From assembly GCF_000742835.1 (NCBI RefSeq), contig NZ_CP008941.1, forward strand, positions 887,001 through 951,000: a stretch of DNA of 64,000 nucleotides, given 5' to 3'. Below, in pieces: positions 36,946-46,370 of this stretch. Source of the DNA: Candidatus Paracaedibacter acanthamoebae. Its GTDB lineage: Bacteria; Pseudomonadota; Alphaproteobacteria; Paracaedibacterales; Paracaedibacteraceae. The notes under the pieces are model-generated. The model saw only the letters and a program-made list of their open reading frames with translations. It did no database searches and was not told the origin of the DNA. Made by a program: the position numbers and the translations under genes. The stretch's first letter is position 1; every line of letters starts with the position of its first letter.

Positions 36946-37972
36946 ACTCTAAAAGTTCTAGGCAAAGGTCAGGTAAACGATCAATTTCAAGTTTACGACC
37001 TACTTGCACATACGCACCATAACTTACCATCCTATAAGTTATTCCATCCTCGCCTTTAGAAACATCAGCGGAAATTGTTTTTACTAAACTATTAGCGTCT
37101 ACAGCAAACTGATTTAGATCAACTGGCATATTATAAGTAGTTACTGTAGCCCGCGGATTGTAGGATATTGTCTGACTTCCTAGTTCCCTAATTTTACTCG
37201 TATCCACGGCGTTTAAAGCTACCTTTAAGCCAAAATCCTGCTCTATGCTATCAGAATTCAGGAGACGGTAACCGTTTCCTAAAGGGATAGCAAATATCCT
37301 TGTATTTGCTTCTATAAATATAATAGCTGAATCAATTTTATAGGCATTTCCCGAAAGCGGTAAAGGAAGAGTTTTATCCTCACCATCTGTGGCAATATGA
37401 TCTAGAATAGAATCGACCCAGGGCGCGGCTTTAACTCTTTCTCTCTTTAAAAATATAGTGCCAGCAATCCCATCTTTTATAGTATGTTGCGTTAGGATTA
37501 TCTCAGAATTTTCTATATCCTCACCCTCCAAAACTCCTAAGTTTAATTCATCTTCCCCCAACTCATTTTCGTGGTCGCTCGTGCTTGAACCTGATCTATC
37601 TCCTTTTTTGAAAATTTCATCATATTTTCTTATGATGTCTTTATAAGAAAGAATATTTGCTTTAATTAATGCAACTCTAAATGAACTTTTTTGAGAGGTT
37701 TTTTGTTTTTTAGTAGTTTTGGAATTAGTACTCGTACTTTCAGAAATAGATAAAGAACGCTTCCGCGCTTGGTTAGGCTCCTCTTTCATAAAGTTCTCTA
37801 AAGCCAGGTCTAAAGAAAATTCTTCCTTGCCATCCTCTAAAGAACTAGAGGAAGGAGCTCCTTCTCCTAAGTCACTAATTTCTTTTCCCTTTTCTGCAGC
37901 TAAACAAGGTTGTCGACCTATTATTTGCATCATAAAAGACAGGGTAATAATCGTAAATTTGACGTAACGCAT
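36923..37972 (-). pseudogene. DUF6119/TIGR04141 family protein, N-terminal fragment with signal peptide (first of three)
   Basis: The ATG at 37972 follows AAAGGA by 6 bases; a start at 38023 is also open. The first 25 residues form a signal peptide (FTIITLSFMMQIIG, cleavage near CLAA-EK), unexpected for this family. Residues about 25-140 are Ser/Lys/Glu-rich low complexity. From about 150 on the family pattern appears: KAAPWVDSILDHI, FAIPLGNGYRLLNSDSIEQD, FGLKVALNAVDTSKIRELG, and VDLNQFAVDANSLVKTISAD. The frame ends at LLEYDQKKRL in a run of nine A (36931-36939); with eight it would run on into the middle fragment. Reconstructed full length is about 820 residues. Confidence 0.8.
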
Positions 37973-38375
37973 CGAGTGTCCTTTTTTAGTTTTTACATAA
38001 TGTTCCTGTAAGCTGTTTTTCAATGGACCTTTCTTAATTTTAAAAACTTAAATTAATCTGCAATCAAAAAATTAGAAGTGGCAGCATGTTATATGCATGC
38101 GTTTGCATAGAGTTCTACTACTCTAAAAAATCGTTTAAGAACGATTTTGCGTTCAATCTACGTGCACTAAATATCCTTTAATTACGAGAATTTTTAGAAT
38201 TAATTTAAAAAATTTGTTGAATGTATAATTAATTTTTAAAAATTAATTATGGTAAGAAATACCTTAATTGTCATATATAGCGCTTGCCAACACTAAAAAA
38301 TTACAGGCTAAAAAACTAGTTTTTGGATCACGATGTGTATATGATTGAGAAAAGTTATCTTAAGGAAATCCTGGT
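37973..38375. other. Intergenic region with a hairpin and a 26-base perfect palindrome upstream of fba
   Basis: This 400-bp gap separates the diverging DUF6119 and aldolase genes. It has a 9-bp hairpin at 38127-38148 (AAAATCGTT/AACGATTTT, loop TAAG), which could stop transcription leftward or rightward. At 38225-38250 there is a perfect AT-only palindrome of 26 bases (centre 38237/38238), a possible operator or simple AT cruciform. No gene can be supported. Confidence 0.5.
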
Positions 38376-39296
38376 ATGCGCATTACACAAAAGGTTCGTA
38401 AGATCCTCTCAAATTATGAAGCGGATTCAATTGGTGTTAAACAAAACTTAGCCCGCATTTTAATGCATGGTAAGTTAGGTGGAACAGGTAAAATGATGAT
38501 TTTAGCCGTTGATCAAGGATTTGAACACGGCCCTAGAGCATTTGCTATGACGCCCGCTGCCTATGATCCCCATTATCATTATCAATTTGCGATTGATGGG
38601 GGGATGAACGCCTTTGCCGCCCCTCTTGGACTGCTCGAAACCGGTGCTGATACATTTTTAGGTGCAGTTCCGACAATTCTTAAAATTAACAGTGGCAACT
38701 CTCTTTTTGGAAACGACAATGCACCTGACCAAGCCGTAACCGCCAGCATCGATGATGCCCTGCGGCTGGGATGCTCTGCGATCGGATTTACCATTTATCC
38801 AGGATCCGATATGTCCTATGAGCAAATTGAAGAATTAAGAGAGCTTGCGGCAGAAGCAAAAGCTTGCGGCCTTGCCGTTATCGTTTGGTCTTATGCGCGT
38901 GGCGCCCTGTCAAAGGACGGCGAAACAGCAGCAGACATTATTGCCTATGGAGCCCATATGGCCTGCGAACTGGGGGCCCATATCGTCAAAGTTAAGCTGC
39001 CAACGGCACACCTAGAGATGAAATCCGCCAAGTCATTGTATGAAAAATACGTGGATGTATCGACGTTGTCGGCGCGGGTGAAGCATGTGGTTGACGCTTG
39101 CTTTAATGGTCGCCGTATGGTCATATTTTCTGGTGGTGAGTCTAAAGATGTTACATCCGTCTTAGAAGATGCACAGGCAATTGTTGCAGGGGGTGGTTTT
39201 GGATCAATTATTGGACGTAATTTCTTCCAACGCCCAAAAGCCGAAGCATTATCAATGGCGCACGAAGTAGTTGAGATTTTTCGCCAAAAGCGATAA
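38376..39296 (+). CDS. fbaB: Class I fructose-bisphosphate aldolase (DhnA/FbaB type)
   Basis: A 306-residue aldolase of the archaeal/DhnA class, cleaving fructose-1,6-bisphosphate. Visible are MILAVDQGFEHGPRAFAMTP, LGCSAIGFTIYPGSDMSYEQI, the Schiff-base Lys region GAHIVKVKLPTAH, and the phosphate site FSGGESKD with GGGFGSIIGRNFFQRPKAEAL. It leads a co-directional group fba-efp-suhB with gaps of 34 and 221 bases, an order seen in other alphaproteobacteria as far as I recall. Confidence 0.95.
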   Translation: MRITQKVRKILSNYEADSIGVKQNLARILMHGKLGGTGKMMILAVDQGFEHGPRAFAMTPAAYDPHYHYQFAIDGGMNAFAAPLGLLETGADTFLGAVPTILKINSGNSLFGNDNAPDQAVTASIDDALRLGCSAIGFTIYPGSDMSYEQIEELRELAAEAKACGLAVIVWSYARGALSKDGETAADIIAYGAHMACELGAHIVKVKLPTAHLEMKSAKSLYEKYVDVSTLSARVKHVVDACFNGRRMVIFSGGESKDVTSVLEDAQAIVAGGGFGSIIGRNFFQRPKAEALSMAHEVVEIFRQKR

Positions 39297-39330
39297 GTTA
39301 TTGTGATAGTTTATAAGGGATCGTAATGGT

Positions 39331-39894
39331 ATGAAAATTAACGGTGTATCAATTCGTATTGGTAATATTTTAAATTATAATGGCAAGCTTTGGGTGGTCA
39401 CAAAAACTCAGCATACCCAACCTGGTAAAGGTGGCGCTTACATGCAAGTTGAAATGAAAGCCTTGATCGAAGGAACTAAATTGAATGAGCGGTTTCGGTC
39501 TGCCGACACAGTGGAACGTGTTCATTTAGAAGCACGTCCATTTCAGTACCTTTATGCCGAAGGTGATGATTTCATTTTCATGGATCAAGAGACATTTGAA
39601 CAAATTACAATTTCCAGCGATTTTGTCGGGGATGCCTCTGCATTCTTGCAAGATAACATGATTGTGAATATTTCCATGTATGAAGGGCGCCCGATCAGCG
39701 TTCAGTTGCCAGATACCGTTATTTTGACAATTGATCAAGCCGATGCTGTCGTTAAAGGACAAACGGCTAGCTCCTCTTATAAGCCAGCAATTTTGGAAAA
39801 TGGCGTCAGAATTATGGTGCCACCGCATATTGAAGCGGGGATGCGTATTGTTGTAAATACAGCTGATGCAACTTATGTAGAACGCGCGAAATAA
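39331..39894 (+). CDS. efp: Translation elongation factor P
   Basis: A 187-residue EF-P that relieves stalling at polyproline. The KOW-like N-terminus carries the modification loop [17 protein letters not shown] with Lys33 at the tip, as in EF-P types modified by beta-lysylation; the C-terminal domain ends [17 protein letters not shown]. No epmA or epmB lies adjacent. A strong hairpin follows before suhB. Confidence 0.97.
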   Translation: MKINGVSIRIGNILNYNGKLWVVTKTQHTQPGKGGAYMQVEMKALIEGTKLNERFRSADTVERVHLEARPFQYLYAEGDDFIFMDQETFEQITISSDFVGDASAFLQDNMIVNISMYEGRPISVQLPDTVILTIDQADAVVKGQTASSSYKPAILENGVRIMVPPHIEAGMRIVVNTADATYVERAK

Positions 39895-39999
39895 GAATCG
39901 CTCGTAAGTTTTAAAAAAATTTACCCCTGATTGTGATGATCGGGGGATGTTTATTCGACCTCTTTCGTTACTGTTGTGTTTTGCGTTATGATAGGGGCA

Positions 40000-40058
40000 A
40001 AAAGATCGCGGAACCCTGTAGGTAATTTTAGATACCTAGAGGTTCTTTAAATCTTTTT
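40000..40058 (+). terminator. Extended terminator hairpin after efp (possible small-RNA end)
   Basis: Nested stems: AAAAAGAT (40000-40007) with ATCTTTTT (40051-40058), GAACC (40011-40015) with GGTTC (40041-40045), and TAGGTA (40019-40024) with TACCTA (40033-40038). The 3' side ends in five T. It lies 105 bases beyond the efp stop, leaving room for a short transcript of its own. Confidence 0.6.
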
Positions 40059-40115
40059 CCTAAAAATAAAACAAAACTTTCGATTGCGAAAAAGTCTATT
40101 TAGAAAGGAATTCCC

Positions 40116-40919
40116 ATGTCATCACAGCGTATGCTGACTGGTTCAGCACTTATCAATGTCATGGTCGCAGCCGCTCAAAAAGCTGGCCGAGCGTTAATTC
40201 GTGATTTTGGTGAAATTGAACAACTTCAAGTTTCTCGTAAAAATTTAGGGGATTTCGTTAGTACCGCCGATTTACGGTCTGAAAAAATTATTATCCAAGA
40301 ATTACAAAAGGCTCGACCGCCTTATGGCTTCTTGATTGAGGAATCTGGAACCATTCAAGGTGAGGATGCTGACAACACCTGGATTATTGATCCCCTTGAT
40401 GGAACCTCTAACTTTTTACATGGGATACCTCAGTTTGCTGTTTCAATTGCACTCCGTCGCAAAGGTGAAGTCGTGGCTGGCGTGGTTTACAATCCCGTCG
40501 TTGACGAGCTTTATTGGTCTGAAAAAGGAAGCGGGGCATTTTTAAATCAACGCCGTCTACGCGTTTCCGGACGCCAGCATCTGGACGAAGCCTTGCTTGC
40601 CTGTGGAACCCCTTACGGCGCTCGAGGTAGTTCAGAAAAATTTACGAATGGTTTTCGCAATCTTGTGAAGCAAGTATCTGGGATGCGGCGCTTTGGCTGC
40701 GCTGCCTTGGATTTATGCTTTGTCGCCGCGGGACGCCTGGAAGGTTGCTTTGAAATGAACTTAAAAGCTTGGGATATTGCTGCTGGCGCTTTGATTGTCA
40801 AAGAAGCAGGTGGCTATGTGTGTGATTTTGAGGGCGAGCAATCATTCCTCGATAAAGGCAGCATCATCGCTGGCAATGAAGCGATTTTCCTCCACCTCAA
40901 AAAAGCAATCCTAGAATAA
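40116..40919 (+). CDS. suhB: Inositol-1-monophosphatase family protein (SuhB)
   Basis: A 267-residue Mg-dependent phosphatase of the IMPase family. Metal-site motifs: IEESG, WIIDPLDGTSNFLHGIPQFAVS and LKAWDIAAGALIVKEAGGYV. In bacteria SuhB also acts in rRNA antitermination and RNase III-related phenotypes. AAAGGAA lies 6 bases before the ATG. A 11-bp hairpin follows the stop. Confidence 0.95.
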   Translation: MSSQRMLTGSALINVMVAAAQKAGRALIRDFGEIEQLQVSRKNLGDFVSTADLRSEKIIIQELQKARPPYGFLIEESGTIQGEDADNTWIIDPLDGTSNFLHGIPQFAVSIALRRKGEVVAGVVYNPVVDELYWSEKGSGAFLNQRRLRVSGRQHLDEALLACGTPYGARGSSEKFTNGFRNLVKQVSGMRRFGCAALDLCFVAAGRLEGCFEMNLKAWDIAAGALIVKEAGGYVCDFEGEQSFLDKGSIIAGNEAIFLHLKKAILE

Positions 40920-40951
40920 ACTAAACAATTTAGGGGCCTTTGAAAATTTAG

Positions 40952-40990
40952 AATTAGGCTGTAATGAATTATTAAAACAGCCTAATTTAT
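40952..40990 (+). terminator. Terminator after suhB
   Basis: An 11-bp perfect stem (40952-40962 with 40977-40987, 14-base loop) followed by TTAT. The remaining 370 bases to the next gene are AT-rich; I see nothing in them beyond a possible 32-codon frame at 41163 that I do not trust. Confidence 0.7.
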
Positions 40991-41366
40991 ACAAATTTTG
41001 GGCATAATTAAAAAGTAATAAAAAGACCAGTTTTTGAAAATTTTTTGCAAGAAAGCATTGAATTTTATAATTTTCTATCCCGCGTCTTATGAAAATGAGC
41101 ATTCTTATTACGCCCTCTCCTTAACTTCTAATTTTTTTCTGATTCTTTAATTATTGATAAATATGCAACTTCATAATAAAAATTCTAGAAAGACGAAAGA
41201 ACATCTTAGGATAAGAGGTATTCTGTTGAACGAGCTGAAAAAATACAAACAAAGTGACTGAAGGCCATATCAACGCCCAGTTAAATAAGAACATAATATT
41301 ATATAGCGCTCTGGTTAACATTCGAGTATGAAAAAGATGGATGTTATCACTTAACAGGAGAAAAAA

Positions 41367-41909
41367 ATGAGAAAAGTACAAAAACTAATCTTTTTAAGTT
41401 CAATCTACGCAGTATTATTCTGGAGTACGGTAGGGGATAACTTAAGAGCAAATGAAACCGATTTCTTCGACCAAAAAGATGAAAGTTTTTGGGTTATTAA
41501 AAATAAGCAATCCTTTATTGAGGCATCTAAAGAATTAATTGATGATGAAGGAAACTGGAAAGGGAATCCTCCTATACCACAGTATATAAAATACTCCCAA
41601 GAATTAACAGAAGAGGATCTCCCTGTTTTGGAAAGGTGGCTCTCTTTAAAAGGATTAGATTGCTTTGCCATTGCCGATACAAAAGCAGAACCTAATATCA
41701 GTCTAATTAATTCCTGGTATTCAGATTTGGAAGATACAGGAGAGGACTTAGAAAAAAGGAATTTTTATAAATTAGCTTGGTTAAACTTTAAAACAACATT
41801 AAATGAGCTTGAGCGTGGAGCCCAATCCATCCTTCCAGCACCGTGGGTTGAAACAAATAGAGCTTTCCAGATGAAAAATAGTCATTACCGTACAATTTCT
41901 AGCCATTAA
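41367..41909 (+). CDS. Secreted protein of unknown function
   Basis: A 180-residue protein with AGGAG 6 bases before the ATG and a signal peptide (LIFLSSIYAVLFWSTVGDNLRA, cleavage near ANE). The mature part is acidic and Trp-rich (six Trp: FWVIKNK, GNWKGNPPIPQYI, LERWLSL, NSWYSDL, AWLNFK, PAPWVETN). No domain recognised; it looks helical after residue 75. It is monocistronic, with a strong hairpin 120 bases downstream. Confidence 0.7.
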   Translation: MRKVQKLIFLSSIYAVLFWSTVGDNLRANETDFFDQKDESFWVIKNKQSFIEASKELIDDEGNWKGNPPIPQYIKYSQELTEEDLPVLERWLSLKGLDCFAIADTKAEPNISLINSWYSDLEDTGEDLEKRNFYKLAWLNFKTTLNELERGAQSILPAPWVETNRAFQMKNSHYRTISSH

Positions 41910-42028
41910 CAATTAATTTGGACCGTTAAAGCTTCGAGGCTTTGATGGCCTTATTTAACTGAGTCTAGGGCTAGAGAGTTGTATGACCATCCTGCCTCTC
42001 GTTCCTAATTATTTCTGCTCCTTGTGGT

Positions 42029-42053
42029 CGCCATTACCTTGATCGTAATGGCG
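42029..42053 (+). terminator. Hairpin in the 41910-42300 gap
   Basis: CGCCATTAC (42029-42037) pairs perfectly with GTAATGGCG (42045-42053) around a 7-base loop, followed by GCTTCCTTTAC. It probably ends the transcript of the 41367 gene. Nothing else is recognisable in this gap of about 390 bases. Confidence 0.6.
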
Positions 42054-42303
42054 GCTTCCTTTACTCCAAAGCCTTTTAATTTTTGTGTATCTAATTAACC
42101 GCAAAATATTCATAGAAAAAAAGAGTATAAAAATAGAAAGCAGCTGAGATAGAGACAGACTCTCTCAACATCTGTTAGGACAAATAAGCCTACTTATTAA
42201 TTAATTGTTCTATTTTTGCAAAATACAGATAGACAAAAGCGAAAAAAAGAGCCTATACTGATCGGATAATAAATTGTGCTAAGTAATTGAATTTAGAATA
42301 GTG

Positions 42304-44610
42304 ATGACCCACACCAGTTCTGTAAATCCAGCTTTAATAAGTATGACAAATTCCCCCGAAACGCCACATCTCCATCTTTTTTCAGGAGAAGTCAAAGTTA
42401 AAGATAAACCTTGGTCCGCGGCTAAGAGTATTGTCAGCATTATGGCTGATCTATCCCTTGTCGGGGATGAGACGCTCTTCAGAGCTGATGGCACCAACCC
42501 ATCTGCTATCCAACCATTAGCAGACCAGCTTTTGGCTATTGGCTGGGTTCCTATTAAAACATTAGGGGCCGTTATTGACCCTACCAATCTTGCAATAGCC
42601 ACTCACGTTCTCGTGGATGGGGATCAAAGTATTGCACAACTTGCCCGAGAATTTTACCTTGTCCACATGCCAAAATTCGAAGAACAAGGCTGGACGGTCA
42701 AGGTCGATGACTCTTTCCCATTTCGCCCGATTGAAATGGAAGGGGAATGGTATGCAAATCTGGACAAAGCCCTTAGCACAACCACTGACTGGTTCGACCT
42801 TGAATTAGGGATGATGATCGAGGGCGAACGGGTCAACATTTTGCCCTTGCTGGTCCGTATGCTGCGCGAAGAAGGTGCAAAAGATCAATTTAAATCTGCT
42901 CTTAACTCCAAAGATGGGGGCGTCATTTATGTTCCTTTAGACGATGGGCGCCTGTTGCCCGTCCCAGCTGACAAGATTCGCTTTATTGCCCAAACCTTAA
43001 TTGAACTGCATGATGCAGATTCCCTAACAGATGATGGTAAATTACGTCTATCTTCATGGCAGTCTACCCAATTAGTTGAAATTGAAGCTGCGATGCAAGC
43101 AGCACAAATGCGATGGTTTGGCGATGAACAAGTACGTGAATTAGGGGCAAAACTTAAAGACTTTACCAAAATTGCGCCTGTCGACGTTCCTAAGGGACTG
43201 CACTGTGAGTTAAGATGTTATCAATTACAAGGCTTAAGCTGGCTTCAGTTTTTACGAGAGAATAATCTGAACGGCATCCTAGCCGACGACATGGGATTGG
43301 GTAAAACGGTACAAGCGCTATCGCATATCCTGAAAGAAAAAGAATCCGGTCGTATGGATAAACCGATTTTAGTGGTTGCCCCTACCAGCTTAATGGTCAA
43401 CTGGCGCCATGAATCAGCAAAATATGCCCCAGAACTAAAAGTATTGACGCTACACGGTCAGGATCGCAAGGATTTATTTGACAAAATTAATACCCACGAT
43501 CTAATTTTGACAACCTATCCCTTGCTATCCCGCGACAAAGACTTTTTGATTAAGCATGAATTTCACATGTTAATTCTGGACGAAGCCCAAGTCATTAAGA
43601 ATCCCAACACCATGGCGCACAGAACGGTACAGCAAATTAATGCGCGCCATCGCTTATGCTTAACCGGAACCCCGATGGAAAATCATTTAGGCGAACTTTG
43701 GGCTCTCTTCTACTTCTTGATGCCCGGCTTTTTGGGAGATCAAAAGAAATTTAATCAGACATTCCGCGTGCCAATTGAGAAACAAAATGATAATGTGCGC
43801 CGTGAAAATCTTGCCCGTCGTGTTAAGCCGTTTATGTTACGGCGGACGAAGTCCCAGGTCGTTTCGGAATTACCACCCAAGACTGAGATGATTCAAAATA
43901 TTGAATTGTTACCAGAACAACGCGCGCTCTATGAAAGCATTCGCTTAACCATGCATGAACGGGTGCGTCAGGAAATTCAAGAAAAGGGTCTAAATAAGAG
44001 CCATATCGTTATATTAGATGCCTTGCTAAAACTTCGCCAAGTGTGTTGTGATCCCCGTCTTTTAAAACTGGAAGCAGCACGTGGTGTCTTAGAATCAGCA
44101 AAAGTACAATTCTTGCGCGATACCTTGCCTGAAATGATTGAGGAAGGACGTCAGATATTGCTGTTCTCGCAATTTACCAGCATGCTTGCCTTGATTGAGG
44201 AAGAATTGACTACGATCGGTATTCCCTTTGTCAAGCTAACTGGACAAACTAAAGATCGGGGAACACCAATTGAAGAGTTCCAATCCGGCCGCGTTCCAGT
44301 CTTTTTGATCAGCTTGAAGGCAGGTGGAACTGGTCTTAACCTAACAGCCGCCGACACCGTTATTCACTTTGACCCCTGGTGGAACCCTGCTGTAGAAAAT
44401 CAAGCCACCGACCGAGCCTATCGCATTGGTCAAGACAAGCCGGTATTTGTCTACAAGCTGATAACACTGGGCACTGTTGAAGAAAAAATCATGATGATGC
44501 AGCAACGCAAAGCAACCTTACTATCAGGAATATTTGACGGACAAAAAGACAACAGTGACGGGCTCTTTAACGCTGAAGATCTTGAGGCATTATTTGAACC
44601 ATTGCCTTAG
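42304..44610 (+). CDS. SNF2-family helicase-like ATPase
   Basis: A 768-residue protein (an overlapping GTG at 42301 is an alternative start). The C-terminal 480 residues form the SNF2 motor: motif I ILADDMGLGKTVQA near residue 325, motif Ia VVAPTSLMVNW, motif II LILDEAQVIKN near 426, motif III CLTGTPMENHLGELW, then the second lobe with LLFSQFTSMLALIEEEL and motif VI ATDRAYRIGQDKPV. The N-terminal 290 residues are family-specific and lack a SWIM zinc finger that I can see, so it is shorter than many bacterial SNF2 proteins. Such proteins remodel RNA polymerase- or DNA-bound complexes; its role here is unknown. Confidence 0.92.
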   Translation: MTHTSSVNPALISMTNSPETPHLHLFSGEVKVKDKPWSAAKSIVSIMADLSLVGDETLFRADGTNPSAIQPLADQLLAIGWVPIKTLGAVIDPTNLAIATHVLVDGDQSIAQLAREFYLVHMPKFEEQGWTVKVDDSFPFRPIEMEGEWYANLDKALSTTTDWFDLELGMMIEGERVNILPLLVRMLREEGAKDQFKSALNSKDGGVIYVPLDDGRLLPVPADKIRFIAQTLIELHDADSLTDDGKLRLSSWQSTQLVEIEAAMQAAQMRWFGDEQVRELGAKLKDFTKIAPVDVPKGLHCELRCYQLQGLSWLQFLRENNLNGILADDMGLGKTVQALSHILKEKESGRMDKPILVVAPTSLMVNWRHESAKYAPELKVLTLHGQDRKDLFDKINTHDLILTTYPLLSRDKDFLIKHEFHMLILDEAQVIKNPNTMAHRTVQQINARHRLCLTGTPMENHLGELWALFYFLMPGFLGDQKKFNQTFRVPIEKQNDNVRRENLARRVKPFMLRRTKSQVVSELPPKTEMIQNIELLPEQRALYESIRLTMHERVRQEIQEKGLNKSHIVILDALLKLRQVCCDPRLLKLEAARGVLESAKVQFLRDTLPEMIEEGRQILLFSQFTSMLALIEEELTTIGIPFVKLTGQTKDRGTPIEEFQSGRVPVFLISLKAGGTGLNLTAADTVIHFDPWWNPAVENQATDRAYRIGQDKPVFVYKLITLGTVEEKIMMMQQRKATLLSGIFDGQKDNSDGLFNAEDLEALFEPLP

Positions 44611-44639
44611 GGAAAAGCCAATAGAGGAATAAACAGAAT

Positions 44640-46370
44640 TTATCCCTTCCAATTCACTCGAATCACGGCTTGATGATTGCGTTGCGTTGGGCTAATCTCA
44701 CCGTCATAACTCAAGCCTACAAAGACATCGTTACCCATAAAAGCCGTTATTCCCACACGTGGATTGGCCAACACATGGCGTCTATTCCTGGATAATACTG
44801 TAAATTGTCCGCCTTGATCGATCAGCGCTGCAGAAACCTTTTGGTTCTTATTTAAAGCACGCCGATAGATAAACCCTAGACGAGCAAAACTATAAACCGG
44901 CATACAATCATCCCACTTCCAGAGTTTACCCAACTGGATTCCGCTCTTCCCTTGGACAGTCGTACTGTGTCGACCGTTGACTCTTAGATTCTGGATATCG
45001 GCACTGGTTTCAGTGTATTTCTTCTCATGCAGAGACAAAGCGCCGCCATTAATATAAGGCGTGACAGTCAAAGACTCTGGCAAGATAATATCCCGCCCAA
45101 CCTCAATCAAGCCACTAAGATGATTGCCCTGATGTTTCTGATGAGCAACAGCGGGAATAACGGTCATAAGCCGATCGCCTTTAAAGCGGTGATGACCATA
45201 ATAAGCAGCACCATTGACATACCAAGCGGCGGTTGGTTCCCATAGTCCATATAAACCGATCCGGGATGAATTAGTGCTGCCTTTATCACCATTAACGTTC
45301 ATTTTATACTGATGATAACCATAACCGGTAGTTATACCGCCTCGAAAGGTAGGGGTAAAAGCATAATCTACACCCACATTAGTGTTATAGGTGCTACCCT
45401 CTAGCCCTTGAACAGCAAGACCAGAGGGGTCAGAAATATTGTCTTGACTAAAACGTCCTGCCGCCCCTTGAATCCAAACGGTAGCCTTCCCCAATGCAAC
45501 ACGGATAGAGGCAGGTAGGTGCTTTGGATCTGTATTCCGAGCAATTGCAAAGGCTGTTGTTTTAGACTGCAGTTTAGAAGCAAAAAGTTGATTAAAACTC
45601 TGTTTAAATGACATAAGATTTGATACGAGTTGAGCCTGCGATTGATTAAATTTCTGGATCAATCGATACATATTCGACTCACCAAAGATTTTATCCATGG
45701 CCCCCAGCTCAGCATTGCTGACCATATCGGAGATTTGGGTATTAGCAGCAGGGCTTAAATCATTGAAAGTTTTTGTCAGTTGGGTTTTGTCTAGGGTATT
45801 AAATTTATCCGCCAAAGCTGCAGGCGTATAAGAATCAAGATACGTAGCAACTTTAGCCGGATTGCCAAGAGGAATCACGTGACTGAGTAATAAGGTCTTG
45901 GTTATAGTGACAAACGCATTGTCATTATCATATGTTGCACTATAGGTAAAGAGTGGAGAGACACCCTCAATGCTGGCAAAGGTCGTATCCCCTAATCCGC
46001 CTGTCGTCATTAAAATCGTATACGTTTGGCTAAAGCCCTTTGGATAATTTCCTGCTAAAGGAATCACCTTGAGTGTGCCCGCCGTTAGGTCTGCTTGCCC
46101 CTTAACCTCAATCTGGTCAGTGTTGCCATTGTTATCAACCTCACACTCATAGATTCCTGATTGTGTATAGTTACCATTCACAACTAACTTTCCGATGGAA
46201 TTGCCCGGCGCAATCTTGCCACCACCCATAACCCTTAAAGGGCCGACCGTTCCTATACCACTGACTTGCACCCCATTGTTTACAGTAACGGATGAATTGG
46301 CGATCAATCCATTAACTTTAAGCTCTCCCCCGGCGACGATGGTGTCGCCTGTGTAAGTGTTAGTCCCTGT
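44640..46370 (-). pseudogene. Autotransporter, passenger end and beta-barrel (third of three fragments)
   Basis: The frame is open from about 46370; the first ATG is at 46307, but the passenger repeat TGTNTYTGDTIVAGGELKVN precedes it in this frame. A pertactin-like end (VMGGGKIAPGNSIGKLVVNGNYTQSG) is followed by a linker and an outer-membrane barrel of about 265 residues (WIQGAAGRFSQDN, TNVGVDYAFTPTFRGGITTGYGYHQ, GLYGLWEPTAAWYVNGAAYYGHH, ... VIRVNWKG). The last residue is Gly rather than the usual aromatic, which may impair BAM recognition. Without the upstream frames it has no signal peptide. Confidence 0.85.

Noticed and set aside
41151-41381. 76-codon minus-strand hydrophobic frame
   Set aside because: It overlaps the ribosome site and start of the 41367 gene; hydrophobic composition follows from AT-rich sequence.
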